Positions 1 to 6,800 of a DNA stretch of 10,903 nucleotides are shown here, one piece after another. The notes under the pieces were generated by a model, which saw only the letters and a program-made list of their open reading frames with translations, was not told the DNA's origin and ran no database searches. The stretch is from Pseudomonadota bacterium (GTDB lineage Bacteria; Pseudomonadota; Gammaproteobacteria; JAKAQQ01): assembly GCA_021852325.1 (NCBI GenBank), contig JAJZNM010000161.1, positions 1 to 10,903 of the forward strand, in the 5' to 3' direction. A program made the translations under genes and the position numbers. Numbering within the stretch: the stretch's first letter is position 1; every line of letters begins with the position of its first letter.

Positions 1-2173
1 CGACGGGCGGGGTATTCCGGTTGAGATCCATCCCGAGGAGGGACGCTCGGCGGCCGAGGTGATCATGACGGTGCTCCACTCGGGTGCCAAGTTCGACGAC
101 AACACTTATAAGGTTTCCGGCGGGTTGCATGGAGTCGGCGTCTCGGTCGTAAATGCCCTGTCCGAACATCTCCTGCTACGCATCCGTCGCGGGGGTGCAC
201 TCTACGAGCAGGAATACCAGATGGGAAACCCGGTCTATCCCATCCGGCGGGTGGAAGCCTCTGAAGGGACCGGCACCGAGATCCGTTTCCTGCCGAGCCC
301 CAAGATTTTCACGGATACCCGCTTCGACTATGACACGATCGCGCGCCGGCTTAAGGAAATTTCTTTTTTAAATTCAGGGGTTAAGATATTTTTCCGCGAT
401 GAACGGGATGACCGTGAAGATCTTTTCTGGGCTGAAGGCGGGATCCGTGCATTCGTCGAATACCTGAACCGCAACCGGACGCCCTTGCACCCGACCGTAT
501 TCCACTTCAACGCCGAAGAACATGACATCGGGGTCGAGATCGCGCTGCAATGGACCAAATCCTACCAGGAGACCGTGTTCTGTTTCACGAACAATGTGCC
601 GCAACGCGATGGCGGAACCCACCTCACGGGATTCAGGAGTGCGCTGACCCGCACACTCACCGGGTTTCTCGAAGAAGCCGGCTATGCGAAACGCGAAAAA
701 GTCCAGGCCACGGGTGATGATGCACGCGAAGGGCTCACGGCCGTGCTCTCCCTCAAGGTGCCCGACCCCAAATTCAGCTCGCAGACCAAGGACAAACTCG
801 TCTCATCTGAAGTCAAGCCGATCATCGAGGGGTTGCTCGCCGAGCGGCTCAGGAATTTTCTCTGGGAGCATCCGCAGGAAGGGCGGCTCATCGCAGAGAA
901 AATGCTCGAAGCGGCGCGTGCGCGTGATGCCGCGCGGCGTGCACGCGAACTCACCCGGCGCAAGGGCGCACTCGATGTTGCAGGGTTGCCTGGCAAGCTC
1001 GCCGATTGCCAGGAGAAGGATCCGGCGCTTTGCGAACTGTTCCTCGTGGAGGGGGATTCGGCCGGTGGCTCGGCGAAGCAGGCCCGTGACCGGCGGTACC
1101 AGGCCATTCTTCCACTCAAAGGCAAGATCATCAACGTCGAAAAAGCCTCCTTCGAGCGCGTCCTGTCCTCCGGGGAGATCGCCGCCCTGATCACGGCTCT
1201 CGGCTGCGGCATCGGCAAGGATGATTTTGATCCGAGCCGTTTACGCTATCACCGCATCATCATCATGACCGATGCGGATGTGGATGGGGCGCATATCCGG
1301 ACACTGCTGCTCACGTTCTTTTACCGCCAGATGACGGCCTTGGTCGAGCGCGGACATATCTATATCGCGCAGCCACCGCTCTACAAGGTGCGCCGGGGCA
1401 AACAGGAGATCTACCTCAAGGACGAGCATGAACTCGACGAATATCTCCTCACGGCTGCACTCGACGGGGCAGAACTCACCAGCGTCCAGCATCCTGCACC
1501 GGTTCCGATCGAGACCCTCCTCCATGTTGCACGGACCCTCTTGCGGGCGAGACGGATCATTGATCGCTGGGGCCAGCGCTACGATCACGGCTTCCTCTGG
1601 GCACTCCTCATGGGTCCTGCCCTGGATCCCCAAGGCTTCGCCGACCCTGAAGGTCTTGCCGATTGGTCCCGTGCGATGCACGAAGCCCTCGCGGAGCGGT
1701 TCCCGCTGGCCCGTTACGCACTCGTTCCGGATGAGCACGCCATCCGTGTGACCCGGAGCGAACATGGAGTCGAAAGCCACCGTACCGTGCGCCGGGAGTT
1801 CTTCCTCAGCCCGGATTACCGGGAGCTCCGGGTGGCGCACGACCGGATCGGGGAACTCGGCCCGGGGCCCTTCCAGGTCCACCGGGGCGAGCGGGAATCG
1901 GTCCAACCCGATTTCGAAGCTGCACTCGAGTGGCTCTATGCAGAGGCACGCCGCGGATCGGTGATCCAGCGATACAAGGGACTCGGCGAGATGAATCCGG
2001 AGCAGCTCGCCGACACCACGATGAACCAGGCGAGCCGGCGCCTGCTCCAGGTGCGGATCGAAAATGCGCTTGAAGCGGATGACCTCTTCACGACCCTCAT
2101 GGGAGAACAGGTCGACCGCCGGCGCGAGTTCATCGAGCGCAATGCACTCGATGTGGCCAATCTGGACATCTAG
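1..2173 (+). CDS. gyrB: DNA gyrase subunit B, 5'-truncated by window edge
   Basis: GyrB is the ATPase subunit of the A2B2 gyrase, which introduces negative supercoils. The reading frame is open from base 2 and begins inside the GHKL ATPase domain (DGRGIPVEIH, then the ATP-lid motif GGLHGVGVSVVNALS). About 75 N-terminal residues are missing compared with the roughly 800-residue family, and 723 residues are visible. The TOPRIM domain is intact: EGDSAGG at 1049-1069 carries the catalytic Glu, PLKGKIINVEKA follows, and the metal-binding DADVDG is at 1271-1288. The stretch of about 1440-1910 is the large insert found in Gram-negative gyrases. After it come QRYKGLGEMNPEQL (from 1967) and the terminal NALDVANLDI, which aligns with the E. 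coli C-terminus. The ParE alternative is unlikely because of the insert. The TAG stop shares bases with the stop of the convergent acyltransferase gene. In gammaproteobacteria gyrB usually follows dnaA-dnaN-recF, which is outside this window. Confidence 0.97.
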   Translation, partial: DGRGIPVEIHPEEGRSAAEVIMTVLHSGAKFDDNTYKVSGGLHGVGVSVVNALSEHLLLRIRRGGALYEQEYQMGNPVYPIRRVEASEGTGTEIRFLPSPKIFTDTRFDYDTIARRLKEISFLNSGVKIFFRDERDDREDLFWAEGGIRAFVEYLNRNRTPLHPTVFHFNAEEHDIGVEIALQWTKSYQETVFCFTNNVPQRDGGTHLTGFRSALTRTLTGFLEEAGYAKREKVQATGDDAREGLTAVLSLKVPDPKFSSQTKDKLVSSEVKPIIEGLLAERLRNFLWEHPQEGRLIAEKMLEAARARDAARRARELTRRKGALDVAGLPGKLADCQEKDPALCELFLVEGDSAGGSAKQARDRRYQAILPLKGKIINVEKASFERVLSSGEIAALITALGCGIGKDDFDPSRLRYHRIIIMTDADVDGAHIRTLLLTFFYRQMTALVERGHIYIAQPPLYKVRRGKQEIYLKDEHELDEYLLTAALDGAELTSVQHPAPVPIETLLHVARTLLRARRIIDRWGQRYDHGFLWALLMGPALDPQGFADPEGLADWSRAMHEALAERFPLARYALVPDEHAIRVTRSEHGVESHRTVRREFFLSPDYRELRVAHDRIGELGPGPFQVHRGERESVQPDFEAALEWLYAEARRGSVIQRYKGLGEMNPEQLADTTMNQASRRLLQVRIENALEADDLFTTLMGEQVDRRREFIERNALDVANLDI

Positions 2174-2961
2174 GCGGTCTGGCGCATTTTGGAGAGCGCT
2201 TCCTCGATCCAGCCCTGAACTGCCGCATTGAACGCTTCGGGAGACCGGCCGGCCACGTCGATCGGCTCGCCGATCCAGACCTGGATCACGCCCGGGCGCT
2301 TGATCCAGCCCCGACGGCGCCAGAAATCGCCCGCATTGTGGGCCACCGGGACCACCGGACAGTCGAGCGTTTTGGCGAGCAAGGCCCCGCTCAGGCCGTA
2401 ACGTCGGCGTTCACCGGGTGCGAGCCGTGTGCCTTCCGGGAAAAAGTTGAGGGTGCGCCCCTGGCGGATCTGGACGGGACCTTTTTGCAGGATCTGGTTC
2501 ACCGCGACCCTCCGGGCGCCCCGATTGATGGCGATCGGCCGCAATGCGGCGATCGCCCAACCAATAATCGGAATCCAGTAAAGCTCGCGTTTGAGGACCC
2601 AGGTGGGACGTGGCGACAGGGTGAAGGAGAGAAATGTTTCCCACGCGGATTCGTGGCGCCAGAACAGGATGCCGCCCGCCTGGGGCAGATGGTCGGCACC
2701 TTCCACAACGTAGTCGAGACCGCAGATCGTCCGGAGCAACCAGAGTTCGAAGCGGCAGCAGGCATCTCCAAAGGCGAAGCGCCTGCGTTCGAACCGCGGC
2801 AGGCCGAGAGTGGCCAGGACGAGTACCGCAAAGAAGATCACGCTGGCCACCATGAGCACGGTGAATGTGAGCGAACGGATGACGAGGATGGCCTTTCCCG
2901 GAATCGTGTCTGAAGACGCATCCCGATGGGTGCGCGTTCGTGGCGGCTTCGCCTCCCGCAT
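2170..2961 (-). CDS. plsC: 1-acyl-sn-glycerol-3-phosphate acyltransferase (PlsC family)
   Basis: A membrane acyltransferase that likely makes phosphatidic acid from lysophosphatidic acid and acyl-ACP/CoA. The predicted protein has 263 residues. One N-terminal membrane segment lies at about 26-54. The catalytic motif is H103-ESAW-E108, the HX4E variant of HX4D that is common in this subfamily. KRELYWIPIIGW (124-135) and FPEGTR (174-179) match acyltransferase blocks II and III, and VPVAHNAG (from 204) matches block IV. The open frame extends upstream to an ATG at 3027, but that start would overlap gmhB by 41 bases and add 22 residues not expected in homologues. The ATG at 2961 leaves a 25-base gap with a weak AGGGTGAG upstream. 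The first 20 or so residues are still an unusually polar extension before the membrane segment. It is the last gene of the glyQ-glyS-gmhB operon, an arrangement known in Pseudomonas and relatives. A cell may have a second, housekeeping plsC, so the symbol reflects family only. Confidence 0.9.
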   Translation of the reverse strand: MREAKPPRTRTHRDASSDTIPGKAILVIRSLTFTVLMVASVIFFAVLVLATLGLPRFERRRFAFGDACCRFELWLLRTICGLDYVVEGADHLPQAGGILFWRHESAWETFLSFTLSPRPTWVLKRELYWIPIIGWAIAALRPIAINRGARRVAVNQILQKGPVQIRQGRTLNFFPEGTRLAPGERRRYGLSGALLAKTLDCPVVPVAHNAGDFWRRRGWIKRPGVIQVWIGEPIDVAGRSPEAFNAAVQGWIEEALSKMRQTA

Positions 2962-2986
2962 CCGCGAAGCGCTCACCCTGATGCCC

Positions 2987-3568
2987 TCAGGATCCGAGGG
3001 AGGCCGCGAAAGCGGCGAGATCGGCATGGGTCTCGATCCCTTCGAGCCCCGTATCGGAAAGGCCGCTATGGGTCACGTGGCCATTGCCGGTCAGGACCAG
3101 GACCGGGCGCGCGCCCGCGGCTTTTGCTGCCTCGAGGTCGCGGAGACTGTCACCCACGGCCGGGATTCCGTCGAGAACGACTCCGAAATCCGATGCGAAC
3201 CGGCGGAAGAGCCCAGGCTTCGGTTTGCGGCAGTCGCATCCGGCCTCGGGTGTGTGCGGACAGTGATAGATCGCCGTGATCTGTCCGCCGGCCTCCTCGA
3301 CCGCCACACACATGTGGTGATGAATCGCCTCGAGACTGGATTCCGTCATGAGTCCCCTGCCGATGGCAGACTGATTCGTGATGACCACGATCCCAAACCG
3401 CTCGCGGGTGAGACGTGCGATGGCCTCGAGGCTGCCCGGGATGGGAATCCATTCGGCCGGGGTGCGGATGTAGTCCGGTGAATCCACATTGATGACTCCA
3501 TCACGGTCCAGCACGACAAACCGGGCCGGGTCGACAAGGTGCTGCCTTGTGATCGATGGTGACACCAC
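2987..3568 (-). CDS. gmhB: D-glycero-D-manno-heptose-1,7-bisphosphate 7-phosphatase
   Basis: A cytoplasmic HAD-family phosphatase that removes the 7-phosphate of heptose bisphosphate on the way to ADP-heptose for the LPS inner core. The 193-residue protein has HAD motif I DRDGVIN with nucleophile D21 and acid/base D23, motif II TNQS (64-67), the GmhB zinc-binding loop C103-H105-C111-C113, K115/K117 of RKPKPG, and motif IV GDSLRDLEAA with D140 and D144. Length and motifs are those of GmhB rather than histidinol-phosphatase, although the two families are close. The frame also permits a TTG start at 3574, overlapping the glyS stop. A GTG at 3568 is preferred because AAGGGAG (3582-3576) then sits 7 bases upstream, whereas it would be only 1 base from the TTG. 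It is almost certainly co-transcribed and translationally coupled with glyS. Confidence 0.93.
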   Translation of the reverse strand: MVSPSITRQHLVDPARFVVLDRDGVINVDSPDYIRTPAEWIPIPGSLEAIARLTRERFGIVVITNQSAIGRGLMTESSLEAIHHHMCVAVEEAGGQITAIYHCPHTPEAGCDCRKPKPGLFRRFASDFGVVLDGIPAVGDSLRDLEAAKAAGARPVLVLTGNGHVTHSGLSDTGLEGIETHADLAAFAASLGS

Positions 3569-3570
3569 AC

Positions 3571-5721
3571 TCAATCTCCCTTGAGGCGTGCGAGGTCCGC
3601 GACCGTGCGGAGCAGGCTCTCGACGCGCCTGAGGAGGATCAGGCGGCGTGTGCGGAGTACCGGATCTTCGGCGAGCACGAGCACCGATCCGAAAAATCCC
3701 GCGAGCGGTGCTTCGAGTGCGAGGAGTGCCTCGAGTGCCTCGCGGTATCGACCCGCCAGGGTATCCGCACGAACCCGGGATTCGAGATTCTCGAGTGAGG
3801 ATGCGAGGCGCGCCTCATCCGGTTCCCATACGGACTGAACCGCCGGTGCGTCCGTAGGGTCGTCCTCCCGGGAGCTTTTTTTGAGGAGGTTCCCCACACG
3901 CTTCATCATCTGCACCAGGGTCTTGAGTTCGGGGCGTGCTTGGAGGGCTTCCAGGGCATCGAGACGGGCTCGGAAGTCCTCGAGGGTCGGGGGACGCAAG
4001 CTCGCCACGGCCTCGAAGGCCTCGATCTCGCCACCGAGATCGAGATGACGCGCGCGCAGGCGGTCGAGCATGAACTCATAGAGTTCGGCCGCGAGCGAGG
4101 CTGGAGTTGCCGAAACCTTGGCCGATGCTGGATAGCCGGTCAGGGACGTTTCAAAGAGGGCTTCGAGCGCGAGGGGCGGGGATCCGGATGGCGCATAGGC
4201 CGTCCCGGGATGCGCACGAGGATCGAGGATGCTGAGGATGCCCTGTGCGGCCCGCCTCAGTGCGAAAGGATCGCGTTGGCCGGTCGGTTTTTCGCCCACG
4301 CGGAAATATCCGGCCAAGAGATCGACCCGGAGCGCGAGCGAGAGAAGCGCGCCTAGGGCACTCTCGGGAAGGCTGTCTTCGGCCGTTTTAGGGAGGTAGG
4401 CTTCCCGCAGCGCCTGGACCACTGGCGCCTGGAATCCATGTAGATGGGCGTAGTGCGCGCCAGCCTCGCCGGCGAGTTCTGGAAACTCGCGAACCAGGGT
4501 AGTCGTGAGATCACAGAGCACGAGCGAAGCGGCTTCCCGCGCGAGGGATGGATCCAGGCCAAACGCCCCTGCCCAGCGCTCCATCCAGAGGGTCAGGCGC
4601 TCGCGCCTGAGCCCGAGATGGCCGAGTCGTTTTTCAAAAATGATACTGTCGAGTTCCCGGGCCCGCTCGGCAAAAGGTTGACGCCGGTCCTGCTCGAAGA
4701 AGAAAAGCGCGTCCGAGAGACGGGGCAGGATGACCCGTTCCTCGCCCGCCCGCACCCGGTCGAGATCGGTGCTCTCGAGGTTGACCACCGCCACGAATCC
4801 CGGGGCCAGATCGCCGGAGGTGTCCACGAGTGGAAAGACGCGCTGCTGCCCGCACAAAACGGCCTGGATCACCGACTGAGGCAGCTCCAGGAACTTGTGG
4901 GGGAAGGTGCCGGCAATGGCCACGGGCCACTCGACCAGGTCACTCACTTCCTTGAGGGTGGCCGCGCTCCGCAAGGGATGCCATTCCGGCCGGAAACTCG
5001 CGGCAGAATGCTCGATCTTGGCCCAGATCTCTTCCCGGAGCGTCGCGTCGCCGGGGCGGTTGATGAGGACGTGGGCCCTCCGGAGCGCGGACTCATACTC
5101 GTCCGGTAGGCGGATGGGCACGGGCTCGGGATGGTGGACCGGATGACCTTGGGCGAAACGCCCGGTCTCGAGTCCATAGACACGGCCGCGGACGAGCGAT
5201 GCCCCGTGGAGGAGGAGTACGGACCGGATGGGCCTCACGAAAGGAGGAATGCCCGCTGCCCAGCGCATCTCGCGGTCCGCCGGAACCTGACGGAGTGCCT
5301 CCTCGACGAGCGTCGGCAGGCGGTCATCGAGGCGCACCGCGGGTTCAGTGAACCGGTAGACCAGTCGGCCGGACTCGACGGTGAGCTCATCGAGTTCCAC
5401 GCCCTGGCTTTTCGCGAATCCCAAGGCGGCGGAGCGCGGCTTGCCGGAGGCATCGTACGCCTGCTCGAGGGTCGGGCCACGCTGGATCCGGATCTGGCCG
5501 GGTCGCAGCGGGGCAACGCCTGCGATCCTGACGGCCAGGCGGCGTGGCGTATAGAAGGCCTCGACGGGATTCCCCGCCCCGGCGATCCATCCTTCCGGTG
5601 CAAGCTTGGCTTCGAGCTTTGCGGCGAAGTTCACGGCCAGGTCGGACAATAGGCGCGCGGGCAGTTCGAGCGTGCCGATCTCGACGAGTAGCGGATCGTG
5701 AGTCGGTCGGTCGGCACTCAT
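3571..5721 (-). CDS. glyS: Glycyl-tRNA synthetase beta subunit
   Basis: The tRNA-binding beta subunit of the alpha2-beta2 bacterial glycyl-tRNA synthetase, which charges tRNA-Gly together with GlyQ. The protein has 716 residues, slightly longer than the 689 of E. coli. It begins LLVEIGTLELPARLL (compare the family's EIGTEELP), followed by PRRLAVRIAG, RWAAGIPPFVRPIRSVLLLHG and the conserved core EVSDLVEWPVAIAG. The run ILPRLSDALFFFEQDRR and the HD-type segment HYAHLHG come next. DPFALRRAAQGIL lies in the C-terminal half, and the C-terminal helical region contains MKRVGNLLKK. The start ATG overlaps the glyQ stop as ATGA. No strong Shine-Dalgarno precedes it, so translation is probably coupled to glyQ. 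One oddity is Leu in place of the first Glu of EIGTEELP, encoded by an unambiguous CTC. Confidence 0.97.
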   Translation of the reverse strand: MSADRPTHDPLLVEIGTLELPARLLSDLAVNFAAKLEAKLAPEGWIAGAGNPVEAFYTPRRLAVRIAGVAPLRPGQIRIQRGPTLEQAYDASGKPRSAALGFAKSQGVELDELTVESGRLVYRFTEPAVRLDDRLPTLVEEALRQVPADREMRWAAGIPPFVRPIRSVLLLHGASLVRGRVYGLETGRFAQGHPVHHPEPVPIRLPDEYESALRRAHVLINRPGDATLREEIWAKIEHSAASFRPEWHPLRSAATLKEVSDLVEWPVAIAGTFPHKFLELPQSVIQAVLCGQQRVFPLVDTSGDLAPGFVAVVNLESTDLDRVRAGEERVILPRLSDALFFFEQDRRQPFAERARELDSIIFEKRLGHLGLRRERLTLWMERWAGAFGLDPSLAREAASLVLCDLTTTLVREFPELAGEAGAHYAHLHGFQAPVVQALREAYLPKTAEDSLPESALGALLSLALRVDLLAGYFRVGEKPTGQRDPFALRRAAQGILSILDPRAHPGTAYAPSGSPPLALEALFETSLTGYPASAKVSATPASLAAELYEFMLDRLRARHLDLGGEIEAFEAVASLRPPTLEDFRARLDALEALQARPELKTLVQMMKRVGNLLKKSSREDDPTDAPAVQSVWEPDEARLASSLENLESRVRADTLAGRYREALEALLALEAPLAGFFGSVLVLAEDPVLRTRRLILLRRVESLLRTVADLARLKGD
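3576..3582 (-). promoter_or_regulatory. Shine-Dalgarno site that decides the gmhB start
   Basis: The minus strand reads AAGGGAG within the last codons of glyS. It is 7 bases from the GTG at 3568 and only 1 base from the competing TTG at 3574. This placement argues for GTG as the gmhB start and for coupling of gmhB translation to termination on glyS. Confidence 0.6.
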
Positions 5722-6578
5722 CGTGCCGTGGCCCGGTATTCGGTGGCAACGGCTTGAGCGAGCTTGCGAATCCTCAGGATATAACGCTGCCGTTCACTGA
5801 CCGATAGCGCATGGCGTGCATCCAGCAGGTTAAACAGGTGCGAAGTCTCGATCACTTGCTCATACGCCGGTCGCACGAGTCCCTGGGCGAGGAGTACCGG
5901 GATCTCATTTTCGAGCGCGGTGAATCGGGACGCGAGCGATGCGGGATCCGTGAGGGCAAAGTTGAAGCGCGACATTTCCGCCTCGTTCGCCCGGAAGAGA
6001 TCCCCATAGGTGATCGCGGGTGATGCTCCAGGTTCGTTCCAGGCGAGTGCATACATGTCGGCTGATCCTGTGAGGTACATCAGGAGCCGTTCGAGGCCAT
6101 AGGTGATCTCGCCCATGACCGGTTCGCAGTCGAATCCGCCCATTTGCTGGAAATAGGTGAACTGGGCCACTTCCATGCCATCCAGCCAGACTTCCCAGCC
6201 GAGACCCCAGGCCCCGAGCGTGGGGGATTCCCAGTTGTCCTCGACGAAACGCACGTCAGCTGCCTCGCGGTTGACGCCCAGCGCGACGAGCGAGTCCAGA
6301 AAACGCTCCTGGAAATCTGTGGGAGTGGGTTTCATGAGCACCTGGTACTGGAAATACTGCTGCCCCCGGTTCGGGTTTTCGCCATATCGGCCATCCTGGG
6401 GGCGTCGGCAAGGTTGCAGGAATGCGGCCGCCCAGGGCCGGTCGTCGAGGGCCCGGAGGAACGTCTGGGGGTGAAACGTGGCAGCTCCCATGGGCAGGTC
6501 ATAGGACGGGATCCAGAGGCATCCCTGGCCGGTCCAGAACTGGTTAAGACCAAAAACCATGTCTTGGAAGGCGGCCAT
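5718..6578 (-). CDS. glyQ: Glycyl-tRNA synthetase alpha subunit
   Basis: The catalytic class II synthetase subunit that forms glycyl-adenylate and pairs with GlyS. The 286-residue version chosen here starts MAAFQDMVFGLNQFW, matching where homologues start. Clear family blocks are QPCRRPQDGRYGENPNR (56-71), RFVEDNWESPTLGAWGLGWEVW (110-131), MEVAQFTYFQQMGG, GEITYGLERL, and near the C-terminus FNLLDARHALSVSERQRYILRIRKLA. The frame continues upstream to an ATG at 6626 and a TTG at 6647. Both lie upstream of a TATACT that could be this gene's -10, and the TTG falls inside an NtrC-type palindrome, so they are less likely. The segment SYDLPMGAATFHP departs from the usual YDMEVGAGTFHP. It is the first gene of the operon and diverges from glnA. 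Confidence 0.96.
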   Translation of the reverse strand: MAAFQDMVFGLNQFWTGQGCLWIPSYDLPMGAATFHPQTFLRALDDRPWAAAFLQPCRRPQDGRYGENPNRGQQYFQYQVLMKPTPTDFQERFLDSLVALGVNREAADVRFVEDNWESPTLGAWGLGWEVWLDGMEVAQFTYFQQMGGFDCEPVMGEITYGLERLLMYLTGSADMYALAWNEPGASPAITYGDLFRANEAEMSRFNFALTDPASLASRFTALENEIPVLLAQGLVRPAYEQVIETSHLFNLLDARHALSVSERQRYILRIRKLAQAVATEYRATAR

Positions 6579-6609
6579 GTCGGCTTTGACCTGGGAAACG
6601 GGCGTGCAA

Positions 6610-6615
6610 AGTATA
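6610..6615 (-). promoter_or_regulatory. Candidate -10 element for the glyQ operon
   Basis: The minus strand reads TATACT, five of six bases of the sigma-70 -10 consensus, in otherwise GC-rich DNA. Transcription from it would start near 6603 and give a leader of about 25 bases to the glyQ ATG at 6578. I see no good -35 hexamer at 16-18 bases, so this is tentative. Confidence 0.35.
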
Positions 6616-6639
6616 CCGCGTTCCATTGTGTACGCTCGC

Positions 6640-6656
6640 TGCACCAACCCGGTGCG
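6640..6656 (+). promoter_or_regulatory. NtrC (GlnG) enhancer-type binding site upstream of glnA
   Basis: The sequence TGCACCAACCCGGTGCG fits the known NtrC palindrome (TGCACY-N5-GGTGCA) with a perfect GCACC/GGTGC pair. Its distance of roughly 100-115 bases upstream of the predicted sigma-54 start is where NtrC enhancers sit at E. coli glnA. Phosphorylated NtrC bound here would activate sigma-54 polymerase at glnA under nitrogen limitation (inference). I see only one strong copy. A weak half-site, GGTGCC, is at 6719-6724. Confidence 0.72.
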
Positions 6657-6729
6657 TGAGATGCCGGCGAGCGAGCGTCGTTTCGAATCCGGACCCAGGA
6701 TCTGCCTTCATCGTTGGCGGTGCCCTTCC

Positions 6730-6746
6730 TGGCATGATCCCTGCAA
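6730..6746 (+). promoter_or_regulatory. Sigma-54 (RpoN) promoter of glnA
   Basis: TGGCATG-ATCC-CTGCAA matches the sigma-54 -24/-12 consensus TGGCACG-N4-TTGCA with only two changes. The invariant GG (6731-6732) and GC (6743-6744) dinucleotides are separated by exactly 10 bases. Transcription should begin near 6755, leaving a leader of about 45 bases before the glnA ATG. Together with the NtrC-type site upstream, this is a standard nitrogen-regulated arrangement. Confidence 0.8.
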
Positions 6747-6800
6747 TACGGCTATCGACCGGCTTACTTGCCCTCGTCCGACCACCCAGGAGCTGTCCCC

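Noticed and set aside
1241..1906. 221-codon open frame antisense to gyrB
   Set aside because: It is the shadow of a strongly coding GC-rich gene. It has no family motif, and the gyrB motifs on the other strand are unmistakable.
3724..3741. Tandem 9-base repeat GAGTGCCTC
   Set aside because: It encodes part of an Ala/Glu/Leu-rich helix of GlyS (LEALLALEA), so simple coding constraint explains it.
4444..5109. 221-codon open frame antisense to glyS
   Set aside because: It is explained by codon bias of glyS on the other strand, and no protein family was recognised.
6579..6647. Upstream starts for glyQ (ATG 6626, TTG 6647)
   Set aside because: The extra residues are not expected in homologues, the TTG lies within the NtrC-type palindrome, and both are upstream of the only good -10 candidate.
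6768..6800. Upstream TTG start for glnA
   Set aside because: It would add 11 residues absent from the family. The ATG at 6801 has AGGAG at 8 bases and gives exactly the usual 469 residues.
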